Origin: Streptomyces sp. TS71-3
GTDB lineage: Bacteria > Actinomycetota > Actinomycetes > Streptomycetales > Streptomycetaceae
NCBI RefSeq assembly: GCF_018327685.1
Contig: NZ_BNEL01000001.1
Coordinates: forward strand, 3,968,001 to 4,032,000
Direction: 5' to 3'
DNA length: 64,000 nucleotides
This document shows positions 1-8,131 of this stretch, piece after piece (position 1 is the first letter of the stretch; each line of letters starts with the position of its first letter). The notes under the pieces are model-generated. The model had not been told where the DNA came from, did no database searches, and saw only the letters and a list, made by a program, of their open reading frames with translations. The position numbers were made by a program, and so were the translations under genes.

Positions 1-607
1 TCCCACCCGCATGGGTACCGCGCGGACCGCCACCATCGTCCCCCGCTCCTCGTGTGCGCCACTGCGCACGTCTGAACGCTCACATGATTTTCGTTCAGAG
101 GAACGGCGGACGGTAGCAGGGAAGCCGCCCCGGCGCGCGGAGGGGGGATTCGGGGGCGAGCGCCCGGGGCCCGCTCCCGATCCGTGACAAGGGCGCCTTC
201 CGGAGCTGCCGCGACCCCGCCCGGGGCGGTAACCCACCGGAGACCACTGCCGGCACACCGTTCGACGAACAGCATCTGCGAGCGATTCCCGCTCGCGAAT
301 AACGCAAACGGATACCTGGTGATCACGCCCCCGTCCGGCCGGGGCCCCGGAATATAAGTCGCATGAATCGTTCTTCGCTTTCCTACGCTCGAACGCCGCC
401 GTTTCTTTCGCGACCCCCCTCAGGGGTTAAAGCCCCCCAAAGGGGGGCGCCCCCGAAGGGGCGCGGGGAACTGCGCAAACAAGCCACGACGAGCCAGACA
501 GCCGGAAGCCGGCACAAAGGCAGAGAGCTGGACCGGGGCGCAGCCCCAAGTCCTGCCGTATCCGGCCCCCGGCCCTGGCAAGGGCTCCCGTACGGGAGAA
601 TGGCCGT
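1..607. other. gene-free region upstream of recO
   Basis: No convincing coding sequence is seen here; the short open frames are arginine/proline-rich and lack ribosome binding sites. An inverted repeat (CTGAACG at 72-78 and CGTTCAG at 92-98) surrounds the string ATGATTTTC, which resembles half of a Zur box, but the match is too weak to call. The right part (431-493) carries a copy of the dispersed intergenic repeat. The recO promoter should lie in the last 150 bases, but I do not see clear -35/-10 boxes. Confidence 0.5.
431..493 (+). repeat. dispersed intergenic repeat, module A
   Basis: The core GCGGGGAACTGCGCAAAC is followed by AAGCCACGACGA and preceded by a C-run/G-run hairpin. Related copies lie near 8041, 19849, 25071, 25205, 55458, 55557 and 63956, always between genes. 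Confidence 0.7.
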
Positions 608-1357
608 ATGAGCCTCTACCGGGACGACGGCGTAGTGCTGCGGACGCAGAAGCTCGGCGAGGCCGACAGGATCATCTCGCTGCTGACACGGAACCACGGC
701 CGCGTACGCGCCGTGGCACGCGGCGTACGCAGGACGAAGTCGAAGTTCGGCGCCCGCCTGGAACCGTTCTCGCACGTCGACGTGCAGTTCTTCGCCCGCG
801 GCAGCGACCTGGTGAGCCGCGGCCTGCCGCTGTGCACGCAGAGCGAGACCATCGCCCCGTACGGCGGCGGCATCGTCACCGACTACGCCCGGTACACGGC
901 GGGTACCGCCATGCTGGAGACCGCCGAGCGGTTCACCGACCACGAGGGCGAGCCCGCGGTCCAGCAGTACCTGCTGCTCGTCGGCGGCCTGCGCACCCTC
1001 GCCCGCGGCGAGCACGCCCCCCACCTCGTCCTCGACGCCTTCCTGCTGCGCTCCCTCGCCGTCAACGGCTACGCCCCCAGCTTCGGCGACTGCGCGAAGT
1101 GCGGCATGGCGGGCCCCAACCGGTTCTTCTCGATCGCCGCCGGCGGCTCCGTCTGCGTCGACTGCCGGGTGCCCGGCAGCATCGTCCCCTCGGCGGAGGC
1201 CCTCACCCTGCTCGGCGCCCTGCTGACCGGCGACTGGGCCACGGCGGACGCCGCCGAGCCCCGGCACGTCCGGGAGGGCAGCGGGATGGTCTCGGCCTAC
1301 CTGCACTGGCATCTGGAACGCGGCCTGCGCTCACTACGCTATGTGGAGAAGGCGTAG
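608..1357 (+). CDS. recO: DNA repair protein RecO
   Basis: This 249-residue protein is RecO, the recombination mediator that works with RecF and RecR to load RecA on SSB-coated single-stranded DNA. The N-terminal OB-fold signature is clear (YRDDGVVLRTQKLGEADRIIS, then GVRRTKSKFGARLEPFSHVD). The C-terminal half has the four-cysteine zinc knuckle (C-x2-C near residues 161-164, C-x2-C near 178-181) typical of RecO. The ATG at 608 follows GGGAGA at good spacing. The gene lies 67 bases upstream of uppS in the same direction, as in other streptomycetes, so co-transcription is likely. The gap between them holds a duplicated ribosome-binding/start module. Confidence 0.95.
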   Translation: MSLYRDDGVVLRTQKLGEADRIISLLTRNHGRVRAVARGVRRTKSKFGARLEPFSHVDVQFFARGSDLVSRGLPLCTQSETIAPYGGGIVTDYARYTAGTAMLETAERFTDHEGEPAVQQYLLLVGGLRTLARGEHAPHLVLDAFLLRSLAVNGYAPSFGDCAKCGMAGPNRFFSIAAGGSVCVDCRVPGSIVPSAEALTLLGALLTGDWATADAAEPRHVREGSGMVSAYLHWHLERGLRSLRYVEKA

Positions 1358-1394
1358 GAGCCATCAGCATGGACCAGGAGCCATCAGCATGGAC
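1356..1394 (+). repeat. duplicated 19-bp ribosome-binding/start module
   Basis: Two perfect 19-bp copies of AGGAGCCATCAGCATGGAC lie at 1356-1374 and 1376-1394, separated by one C. Each contains a Shine-Dalgarno-like GGAG and an ATG eight bases later. The first copy overlaps the recO stop codon. Confidence 0.9.
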
Positions 1395-1401
1395 AAGATA
1401 A
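1369..1401 (+). CDS. possible 10-codon leader peptide in the recO-uppS gap
   Basis: The ATG of the first repeat copy opens MDQEPSAWTR followed by TAA. GGAG stands eight bases upstream. It may only be a translational-coupling device or fortuitous; no homology is expected for so short a frame. It overlaps the second mini-frame, which starts at 1389 in another frame. Confidence 0.25.
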   Translation: MDQEPSAWTR

Positions 1402-1418
1402 GCGAAACAGGAGAGTAG
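1389..1418 (+). CDS. possible 9-codon leader peptide directly before uppS
   Basis: The ATG of the second repeat copy opens MDKISETGE and ends at TAG, six bases before the uppS ATG. The uppS Shine-Dalgarno GGAGAG lies inside this frame, so a ribosome ending here would stand next to the uppS start. A reinitiation role is inference. Confidence 0.3.
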   Translation: MDKISETGE

Positions 1419-1424
1419 AGCCCC

Positions 1425-2267
1425 ATGGCAGTACGACGCGGCATCCTCGGCCGGTCCCGCCGCACCTATCGCACCCCCGAGCCGCACCCCTCGGGCGCGC
1501 GGCCGCCGAAGATCCCGGGCGAGCTGGTGCCCCAGCACGTGGCCGTCGTGATGGACGGCAACGGCCGCTGGGCCAAGGAGCGCGGCCTGCCGCGCACCGA
1601 GGGCCACAAGGTCGGCGAGGGCGTCGTGCTCGACGTGCTCAAGGGCTGCCTCGAAATGGGCGTGAAGAACCTCTCCCTGTACGCCTTCTCCACCGAGAAC
1701 TGGAAGCGGTCCCCCGAGGAGGTCCGCTTCCTGATGAACTTCAACCGCGACGTGATCCGCCGCCGCCGCGACGAGATGGACGAGCTCGGCATCCGGATCC
1801 GCTGGGTCGGCCGGATGCCCAAGATGTGGAAGTCGGTCGTCCAGGAGCTCCAGGTCGCCCAGGAGCAGACCAAGGGCAACGACGCCATGACGCTGTACTT
1901 CTGCGTCAACTACGGCGGCCGTGCGGAGATCGCCGACGCCGCCCAGGCGATCGCCCGGGACGTCGCGGCGGGCCGCCTCGACCCGGAGAAGGTCAGCGAG
2001 CGCACGTTGAAGAAGTACCTCTACTACCCGGACATGCCGGACGTCGACCTCTTCCTGCGCCCCAGCGGCGAGCAGCGCACGTCGAACTACCTCATCTGGC
2101 AGAGCAGCTACGCGGAGATGGTCTTCCAGGACGTGCTGTGGCCGGACTTCGACCGGCGCGACCTGTGGCGCGCGTGCCTGGAGTTCGCCTCCCGCGACCG
2201 CCGCTTCGGTGGAGCCATCCCCAACGAGGAGCTGCTCGCGATGCAGGGCCGGCAGGAAGAGGCCTGA
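1425..2267 (+). CDS. uppS: isoprenyl transferase (undecaprenyl diphosphate synthase family)
   Basis: This 280-residue cis-prenyltransferase condenses isopentenyl diphosphate onto allylic primers to make the polyprenyl diphosphate carrier for peptidoglycan and other wall polymers. The diagnostic catalytic motif VMDGNGRWA is near residue 43. It is followed by the substrate-binding stretch ending HKVGEG, by [11 protein letters not shown], and by the C-terminal block [16 protein letters not shown] with the SxxxxSN element. The ATG at 1425 has GGAGAG nine bases upstream. The gene follows recO and ends just before a strong hairpin shared with convergent acs. Streptomycetes usually carry two such enzymes; the exact chain length is not readable from sequence. 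Confidence 0.95.
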   Translation: MAVRRGILGRSRRTYRTPEPHPSGARPPKIPGELVPQHVAVVMDGNGRWAKERGLPRTEGHKVGEGVVLDVLKGCLEMGVKNLSLYAFSTENWKRSPEEVRFLMNFNRDVIRRRRDEMDELGIRIRWVGRMPKMWKSVVQELQVAQEQTKGNDAMTLYFCVNYGGRAEIADAAQAIARDVAAGRLDPEKVSERTLKKYLYYPDMPDVDLFLRPSGEQRTSNYLIWQSSYAEMVFQDVLWPDFDRRDLWRACLEFASRDRRFGGAIPNEELLAMQGRQEEA

Positions 2268-2325
2268 TCGCTCCGGGGGGCGCAACGCCCTGAGGGGCCC
2301 CTGGCCGCCTCGACGACCTGAGCGC

Positions 2326-2375
2326 TCCGGCGTCCCGCCGGCGCCCTTTCGCAGGGGCGCCGGCAGGACGCCGGA
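2326..2375. terminator. bidirectional terminator between uppS and acs
   Basis: A 21-bp stem (2326-2346 with 2355-2375, one mismatch) has an 8-base loop TTTCGCAG. It lies between the convergent ends of uppS and acs, so it can stop both transcripts. It lacks a U-tract, as is common in high-GC actinobacteria. Confidence 0.85.
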
Positions 2376-2416
2376 CTGGACGCGGACCCGTTCCTCGGGG
2401 GCCGGGGATGCCGGAC

Positions 2417-4378
2417 CTACTCCTCGGGCGCCGAGGGCAGCCCCGTGCGGATGAGGTCCATGACGGAGCTGTCCGTCAGCGTCGTCACATCCCCCAGCTC
2501 GCGGTTCTCCGCCACATCCCTCAGCAGCCGTCGCATGATCTTCCCGGAACGGGTCTTCGGCAGCTCGGGGACGACCATGATCTGCCGGGGCCGCGCGATG
2601 GGGCCGATCTCCCGCGCGACGTGCGCCCGCAGCGTGGTGGCGATCCCGTCGTCGCCGTCGCCGTCCGCGCCGTCCGCGCGCAGGATCACGAAGGCGACGA
2701 TGCCCTGCCCGGTCGTCGGGTCAGCGGCCCCCACCACGGCCGCCTCGGCGACCGACGGGTGCGAGACGAGCGCCGACTCCACCTCGGTGGTGGAGATCCG
2801 GTGCCCCGAGACGTTCATCACGTCGTCCACCCGGCCGAGCAGCCAGATGTCGCCGTCCTCGTCCTTCTTCGCGCCGTCCCCGGCGAAGTACTTCCCGGGG
2901 AACCGCGACCAGTACGTCTCGCGGTAGCGGTCGTCGTCCCCCCAGATCGTGCGCAGCATCGCCGGCCAGGGCTCGGTGAGCACCAGGTAGCCGCCGGAGC
3001 CGTTCGGAACCGCGTTGCCCTGGTCGTCGACGACCTCCGCGCCGATGCCCGGCAGCGGGCCCAGCGCCGAGCCCGGCTTGCAGGAGCTGACCCCGGGCAG
3101 CGGGCTGAGCATGTGGGCCCCGGTCTCCGTCTGCCACCAGGTGTCCACCACCGGTGTCCGGTCGCCGCCGATGTTCCGCCGGTACCACATCCACGCCTCG
3201 GGGTTGATCGGCTCGCCCACCGAGCCCATGATCCGCAGCGAGGACAGGTCGTACCGGGCGGGGATCTCGTCCCCCCACTTCATGAACGTGCGGATCGCGG
3301 TCGGGGCGCAGTAGAGCAGCGTCACCCCGTACCGCTGGATGATCTCCCACCAGCGTCCCTGGTGCGGGGTGTCGGGGGTGCCCTCGTACATCACGGACGT
3401 GGCGCCGTTGGCCAGTGGCCCGTAGACGATGTACGAGTGGCCGGTGACCCAGCCGATGTCGGCCGCCGTCCAGAAGACGTCGGTCTCCGGCTTGAGGTCG
3501 AAGACCGCCCAGTGCGACCAGGCCGCCTGGGTGAGGTAGCCGCCGCTGGTGTGCAGGATGCCCTTGGGCTTCGCGGTCGTCCCGGAGGTGTACATGATGT
3601 ACAGCGGGTGCTCGGCGTCGAACGCGCGCGGCTCGTGCTGGTCGGACCGGGTGGCCATGAGGTCGTGCCACCACAGGTCGCGGCCCTCGGTGAAGGCGAC
3701 GTCCTGTCCGGTCCTGCGCACCACGACGACGTTGCGCACGTCGGGGCAGGCGGCGACGGCCTCGTCGACGGCCGGCTTCAGCGCCGCGGGAGCGCCCTTG
3801 CGGTAGCCGCCGTCCGCGGTGATGACGACGTGCGCGTCGCAGTCGAGGATCCGGCCGCGCAGCGCGTCGGCGGAGAAGCCGCCGAAGACCACCGTGTGCG
3901 GGGCGCCGATGCGGGCGCAGGCGAGCATGGCGACGACGGTCTCGGGGATCATCGGCATGTAGATGGCGACCCGGTCGCCCTCGTGGACCCCGAGCGATTC
4001 GAGCATGTTGGCCGCCCGGCAGACCTCGTCCTTGAGCTCCGCGTAGCTGATGGTGCGCCGGTCGCCCGGCTCGCCCTCCCAGTGGAACGCGGTCCGGTCC
4101 CCGTGCCCGGCGGCGACGTGCCGGTCCACGCAGTTGTACGCGACGTTGAGCCGCCCGCCGACGAACCAGCGGGCGAACGGGGCGGCGCTGAAGTCGAGCA
4201 CCTCGGTCCACGGAGCGGCCCAGGCTAGGCGCTTCGCCTGGGCCGCCCAGAAGGCCAGCCGGTCTTCTCTGGCCGCCCGGACCGTCTCGGCGTCGGCGTT
4301 GGCCCGGGCGGCGAGTTCCGCGGGCGGCTCGAAGCGCCGGTTCTCCCTGAGCAGGTTGGAGAGGGTTTCGTCGCTCAT
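2417..4378 (-). CDS. acs: acetyl-CoA synthetase (acetate-CoA ligase)
   Basis: This 653-residue member of the ANL superfamily activates acetate with ATP to acetyl-AMP and then acetyl-CoA. Visible motifs are the P-loop-like YTSGTTAKPKG near residues 262-272, the adenylate-binding region with VVDTWWQTETG, the hinge region GRVDDVMNVSGHRIS, and the C-terminal KTRSGKIMRR containing the catalytic lysine that is acetylated by Pat-type enzymes in the family. The start at 4378 (MSDETL) is preferred to an in-frame ATG 37 codons upstream, because the added sequence is arginine/proline-rich and unlike the family. The acetate transporter gene lies just upstream on the same strand but is separated by a strong hairpin, so the two probably have separate transcripts. 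Confidence 0.96.
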   Translation of the reverse strand: MSDETLSNLLRENRRFEPPAELAARANADAETVRAAREDRLAFWAAQAKRLAWAAPWTEVLDFSAAPFARWFVGGRLNVAYNCVDRHVAAGHGDRTAFHWEGEPGDRRTISYAELKDEVCRAANMLESLGVHEGDRVAIYMPMIPETVVAMLACARIGAPHTVVFGGFSADALRGRILDCDAHVVITADGGYRKGAPAALKPAVDEAVAACPDVRNVVVVRRTGQDVAFTEGRDLWWHDLMATRSDQHEPRAFDAEHPLYIMYTSGTTAKPKGILHTSGGYLTQAAWSHWAVFDLKPETDVFWTAADIGWVTGHSYIVYGPLANGATSVMYEGTPDTPHQGRWWEIIQRYGVTLLYCAPTAIRTFMKWGDEIPARYDLSSLRIMGSVGEPINPEAWMWYRRNIGGDRTPVVDTWWQTETGAHMLSPLPGVSSCKPGSALGPLPGIGAEVVDDQGNAVPNGSGGYLVLTEPWPAMLRTIWGDDDRYRETYWSRFPGKYFAGDGAKKDEDGDIWLLGRVDDVMNVSGHRISTTEVESALVSHPSVAEAAVVGAADPTTGQGIVAFVILRADGADGDGDDGIATTLRAHVAREIGPIARPRQIMVVPELPKTRSGKIMRRLLRDVAENRELGDVTTLTDSSVMDLIRTGLPSAPEE

Positions 4379-4471
4379 GCGTACTCCCAGGTGAGCTGCG
4401 GATCTCCTTGGTGCGTTCCGGGTGCGTGCCGGGTGCGGACCGGGGGAGCCGCGGTCCGGTCCCGCACGCAC

Positions 4472-4505
4472 GCCCGGTGCCCCGCCCAAGGGCGGGGCAC
4501 CGGGC
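4472..4505 (-). terminator. terminator between the acetate transporter gene and acs
   Basis: A perfect 16-bp stem (4472-4487 with 4490-4505) has a two-base AA loop. It stands downstream of the acetate transporter gene and upstream of acs, both on the minus strand. Confidence 0.8.
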
Positions 4506-4563
4506 TCAGCGGTCCCGTGCCTCCCGTGTGGCGCGGACTCCGCCTGCGTCGTTCAGCGGCCGG

Positions 4564-5184
4564 TCAGCTCAGCGGCCAGACCGGCAGGACGTCCCGCTTC
4601 CAGGTGGCGTTGGTGACCGTGGCGCACGAGGCGTACCAGGCGACCACCGCGGTGACCAGGCCGAGCCAGCCGCCCAGCTTGTCCATGCCGGTCGACTCCG
4701 CGAAGGCGCCGATGGTGAGGACCAGGAAGGTGATGGTCAGGGCGACGAAGACGGCGAGCACCGCGCCGGTGGTGCGCAGCGCGGCTATGATCATGTAGGC
4801 GGTGAAGATCGTCCACGCCAGCAGGAACAGGCCCGTCGCCTGGTTGGCGTGTGCCGGGTCGAGGTGCGGGGCGACCTGGGAGATGTAGAAGGCGAAGGCC
4901 AGCCAGAAGGCGCCGAAGGACGAGAACGCGGTGGCGGCGAAGGCGTTGCTGCGCCGGAACTCCCACATCCCGGCGAGGAGCTGGGCCAGTCCTCCGTAGA
5001 AGAGCGCCAGGGGGAGGACGACGTTCTCCAGCGACTCGTTGAGCAGCCCGGCGTTGAAGACGCTGAGCACGAAGGTGGTCATGGCGAAGCCGGCCAGACC
5101 CAGTGCGCCTGGATCGGCCACACCGGGGCCGGCAGGAGGAGTGCGGGGATCGGCGGGGGGTGCGGCCGTTTCGGATACGGACAC
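4564..5184 (-). CDS. GPR1/FUN34/YaaH-family acetate uptake transporter
   Basis: This is an about 206-residue membrane protein of the acetate uptake transporter family (SatP/YaaH-like). The family signature appears early as ADPGALGLAGFAMTTFVLS, and six hydrophobic segments follow. NAGLLNESLENVVLPLALFYGG and GMWEFRRSNAFAATAFSSFGAFW are typical family blocks. The GTG at 5184 (protein start VSVSETA) has AGAGGACA upstream at proper spacing, so I prefer it to an ATG 12 codons earlier. It lies next to acetyl-CoA synthetase, so import followed by activation of acetate is the natural reading. Succinate or other monocarboxylates are also transported by family members. Confidence 0.88.
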   Translation of the reverse strand: MSVSETAAPPADPRTPPAGPGVADPGALGLAGFAMTTFVLSVFNAGLLNESLENVVLPLALFYGGLAQLLAGMWEFRRSNAFAATAFSSFGAFWLAFAFYISQVAPHLDPAHANQATGLFLLAWTIFTAYMIIAALRTTGAVLAVFVALTITFLVLTIGAFAESTGMDKLGGWLGLVTAVVAWYASCATVTNATWKRDVLPVWPLS

Positions 5185-5564
5185 GTTCTGTCCTCTCACG
5201 GACGGCCCCGCGTGGTACACGTGCCGGGGCGCACCTCAGCCGTTCTCACAGCGGGGCACACAGGGCTGTTCGGTCGATGCGCAGCGGCCCAGGTCCAACT
5301 GACGGACCGGGCTGGTCAGTTGCGCCAGTGGAGTATAGGTACGGCCTGACCTGGTTGTTACCGACCGAATGTGATTGGCTTGGTGTGAATCCCGACCAGG
5401 GTGAGGACGGTACGTGTAGGATGCACCGCTCGCGTGCCATCACGTGCACGGTGGGTGTGAACGGCGGCACGCGGGGTACACGCCCGCGGGGTGTCGTACC
5501 CGACCTCAGGGGCGCCGCACACGGCAGACGGACGAGGCTGGTTCGCCGTCCGCGTCGGTGACGT
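5185..5564. other. intergenic region between the acetate transporter and zur
   Basis: No gene is seen. An inverted repeat AACTGAC / GTCAGTT (5297-5303 and 5315-5321) and a TATACT-like -10 box on the minus strand (about 5332-5337) may belong to the transporter promoter; the -35 is poor. The rest, up to the zur stop, has no recognisable structure. Confidence 0.4.
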
Positions 5565-5978
5565 CTAGTGGACCGTCCCGCCGGTGACGCAGTCGCCGCA
5601 GGTGCCCATGATCTCCAGGGTGTGGGCCACCTCCACGTATCCGTGCTCCGCCGCGACCGTCTCGGCCCACCGCTCCACGGCCGGGCCCTCGATCTCCACC
5701 GCCTTGCCGCACGTCCGGCAGACCAGGTGGTGGTGGTGGCTGCCGGAGGAGCAGCGGCGGTACACGGCCTCGCCCTCGGAGGTGCGCAGCACGTCGACCT
5801 CGCCGGCGTCGGCGAGCGACTGGAGCGTGCGGTAGACCGTGGTCAGTCCGACCGAGTCGCCCTTGTGCTTGAGCATGTCGTGGAGCTCCTGGGCGCTGCG
5901 GAACTCCTCGACGTCGTCCAGAGCGGCCGCTACGGCCGCACGCTGCCGGGTGGAACGGCCTCGTACCGGGGCTGCCAC
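5565..5978 (-). CDS. zur: zinc uptake regulator Zur (Fur family)
   Basis: This 137-residue Fur-family repressor matches actinobacterial Zur. The N-terminal winged helix reads RGRSTRQRAAVAAALDDV, then GLTTVYRTLQSLADAGEVD. The metal-rich part has SGSHHHHLVC and two Cys pairs (CRTCG and CGDC) that form the structural zinc site. In streptomycetes Zur bound to zinc represses zinc importers and alternative ribosomal proteins. I chose the GTG at 5978 because GGAGGAG stands six bases upstream and the resulting length matches known Zur proteins; an ATG at 6008 is in frame but has no ribosome binding site. A Zur-type operator lies about 220 bases upstream, towards glyS. Zinc ABC transporter genes, which I recall next to zur in S. 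coelicolor, are absent here. Confidence 0.92.
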   Translation of the reverse strand: MAAPVRGRSTRQRAAVAAALDDVEEFRSAQELHDMLKHKGDSVGLTTVYRTLQSLADAGEVDVLRTSEGEAVYRRCSSGSHHHHLVCRTCGKAVEIEGPAVERWAETVAAEHGYVEVAHTLEIMGTCGDCVTGGTVH

Positions 5979-6418
5979 TGTTGCCTCCTCCAAGCTGCTC
6001 ACCGCCATTCTGCCAGCCGGACACCCCCCGGCGTGAGACGCGGAGCCGGGCCGCACCGGACGCTCGCGGCCGGCGTCACCGCCGCCGTCCGTACACGCTC
6101 CGCATGCGCCCCGCTGCCGCTCGTGGTCACTTCCTCCGCCGTGGCCACCGCCGCCACGCCGGTCCTCCCGTCGTCCACGGCTATTGTCCTCGAAAATGGA
6201 AATGATTGTCAAAAGTGCTGACGCTGCTGCTCAGAGCGGGGGCACCACGCCACGCAGACCTGCTCGGGGCGGCCCCCCGCGGATCGGCGGGACCGATTTG
6301 ATCCGGGCACCCTGCCCGCCGGTAACCTGAAGCATTCGCCCACCCGTCTCGTGGCCTCCCCCAGCGAGGCGCATGGCGCAGCGCCAGTCCACCGTCAGTC
6401 GTCCTAGAAGAGAGCACC
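5979..6418. other. zur-glyS divergent intergenic region
   Basis: This 440-base gap carries the promoters of zur (minus) and glyS (plus) and a Zur-type palindrome at 6197-6211. No coding sequence is convincing. It occupies the place where I expect the zinc ABC importer genes in related genomes. Confidence 0.5.
6197..6211. promoter_or_regulatory. Zur-type operator (15-bp palindrome)
   Basis: TGGAAATGATTGTCA fits the 7-1-7 Streptomyces Zur box pattern (TGaAAAT-G-ATTTTCA) at 12 of 15 positions, including both TG/CA ends and the central AATGATT. The low-GC string stands out in this very GC-rich gap. Confidence 0.7.
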
Positions 6419-7801
6419 GTGGCCGCCGACAAGATCGACACCATCGTCAGCCTGAGCAAGCGCCGTGGCTTCGTCTACCCGAGCAGCGAGATCTACGGTG
6501 GTCAGCGGGCCGCCTGGGACTACGGACCGCTGGGCACCGAGCTCAAGGAGAACATCAAGCGGCAGTGGTGGCGCTACATGGTCACCTCGCGCGAGGACGT
6601 CGTCGGTATCGACTCCTCTGTGATCCTGGCCACCGAGGTCTGGGAGGCCTCGGGTCACGTCGCCACCTTCACCGACCCGCTCACCGAGTGCACCTCCTGC
6701 CACAAGCGGTTCCGCGCGGACCACCTGGAGGAGGCCTACGAGGCGAAGCACGGCCGGGTTCCCGAGCACGGCCTCGCCGACGTCAACTGCCCGAACTGCG
6801 GGAACAAGGGCCAGTTCACCGAGCCCAAGCAGTTCTCCGGACTCCTGTCGACCCACCTCGGCCCCACCCAGGACAGCGGCTCGATCGCCTACCTGCGCCC
6901 GGAGACGGCGCAGGGCATCTTCACCAACTTCGCCCAGGTGCAGCAGACCTCGCGGAAGAAGCCGCCGTTCGGCATCGCCCAGCTCGGCAAGTCCTTCCGC
7001 AACGAGATCACGCCGGGGAACTTCATCTTCCGCACCCGTGAGTTCGAGCAGATGGAGATGGAGTTCTTCGTCAAGCCGGGCGAGGACGAGAAGTGGCAGG
7101 AGTACTGGATGGAGCAGCGCTGGGCCTGGTACACGGGCCTCGGGCTGAGCGAGGGGAACATGCGGTGGTACGAGCACCCGAAGGAGAAGCTCTCCCACTA
7201 CTCCAAGCGCACCGCTGACATCGAGTACCGCTTCCAGTTCGGCGGCAACGAGTGGGGCGAGCTGGAGGGCGTCGCGAACCGCACGGACTACGACCTGTCC
7301 GCGCACGCCAAGGCCTCCGGCCAGGACCTCTCCTACTTCGACCAGGAGGCCGGGGAGCGCTGGACGCCGTACGTGATCGAGCCGGCGGCCGGTGTCGGCC
7401 GCACCATGCTCGCCTTCCTGCTCGACTCCTACGTGGAGGACGAGGCGCCGAACGCCAAGGGCAAGATGGAGAAGCGGGTGGTCATGCGGCTCGACCCGCG
7501 GCTGGCCCCCGTGAAGGTCGCCGTGCTGCCGCTGTCCCGCAACCCCGAGCTGTCACCGAAGGCGAAAGGGCTCGCGCAGGCGCTGCGGCAGCACTGGAAC
7601 ATCGAGTTCGACGACGCCGGGGCGATCGGGCGCCGGTACCGCCGGCAGGACGAGATCGGTACGCCGTTCTGCGTGACCGTGGACTTCGACACGCTCGACG
7701 ACAACGCGGTGACCGTGCGTGAGCGGGACTCCATGAAGCAGGACCGGGTCTCCCTGGACCAGATCGAGGGGTACCTGGCGGCCCGGCTCATCGGCTGCTG
7801 A
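6419..7801 (+). CDS. glyS: glycyl-tRNA synthetase
   Basis: This 460-residue protein is the single-chain, homodimeric class II glycyl-tRNA synthetase. Motif 1 lies in the region [14 protein letters not shown] zinc-binding insertion has CTSCHKRF and NCPNCGNKG. Motif 2 appears as [25 protein letters not shown], and motif 3 as [13 protein letters not shown]. The C-terminal anticodon-binding domain covers about the last 110 residues. The start is GTG at 6419. The stop is followed by an 18-bp tandem repeat and a gap shared with the convergent chitinase gene. Confidence 0.96.
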   Translation: MAADKIDTIVSLSKRRGFVYPSSEIYGGQRAAWDYGPLGTELKENIKRQWWRYMVTSREDVVGIDSSVILATEVWEASGHVATFTDPLTECTSCHKRFRADHLEEAYEAKHGRVPEHGLADVNCPNCGNKGQFTEPKQFSGLLSTHLGPTQDSGSIAYLRPETAQGIFTNFAQVQQTSRKKPPFGIAQLGKSFRNEITPGNFIFRTREFEQMEMEFFVKPGEDEKWQEYWMEQRWAWYTGLGLSEGNMRWYEHPKEKLSHYSKRTADIEYRFQFGGNEWGELEGVANRTDYDLSAHAKASGQDLSYFDQEAGERWTPYVIEPAAGVGRTMLAFLLDSYVEDEAPNAKGKMEKRVVMRLDPRLAPVKVAVLPLSRNPELSPKAKGLAQALRQHWNIEFDDAGAIGRRYRRQDEIGTPFCVTVDFDTLDDNAVTVRERDSMKQDRVSLDQIEGYLAARLIGC

Positions 7802-7815
7802 CGGGGGGCGTCCAC

Positions 7816-7899
7816 TTGACGGTGGGCGTCCACCTGGCGGTGGGCGGTCGCCTGGCGGTGGGCGGATGCCCGGCGGGGCACCTGTCGGTGGGCGGTCGC
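7816..7899. repeat. 18-bp tandem repeat downstream of glyS
   Basis: The units CTGGCGGTGGGCGGTCGC (7834-7851), CTGGCGGTGGGCGGATGC (7852-7869) and CTGTCGGTGGGCGGTCGC (7882-7899) are near-identical. A more diverged unit precedes them (7816-7833), and a 12-base partial unit interrupts them at 7870-7881. The repeat is noncoding by context, between convergent genes. Confidence 0.85.
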
Positions 7900-7986
7900 T
7901 TCGGCGGCGGGTTCACCTGCGGTGGGCTCTTCGGTAGGGGGTGCCCCCTTGGGCCGGTCGCGGTCTGCGGGTTGGTTGTGGCCGGT

Positions 7987-8070
7987 CGCTCCCCCACTGC
8001 CTTGAGGGCGTGGGAGGTGCCCCCATCCCCGCGCCCCTTGAGGGGCGCGGGGAACCGCGCGAGCAACCGG
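7987..8070 (+). repeat. dispersed intergenic repeat, composite of modules A and B
   Basis: Module B in reverse orientation (CCCCCACTGCCTTGAGGGCG, then GTGGGAGGTGCCCCCATCC) runs into module A (GCGGGGAACCGCGCGAGCAA). The two halves share the hairpin CCCCGCGCCCC / GGGGCGCGGGG. Confidence 0.7.
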
Positions 8071-8131
8071 GGGAAACGCGCCCCGGTGAGGGGGCCGCGC
8101 GCCGGTACCGGTGGGAGCCGTCAACGAGCCG

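Noticed and set aside
72..98. Possible Zur box or terminator at the left edge
   Set aside because: Only about 10 of 15 positions match the Zur pattern, the left half fails, and no gene is seen to its left.
5979..6212. N-terminal extension of Zur back to 6212
   Set aside because: It would place the Zur operator inside the gene and adds Gly/Arg-rich sequence not seen in Zur; the GTG at 5978 has a strong ribosome binding site.
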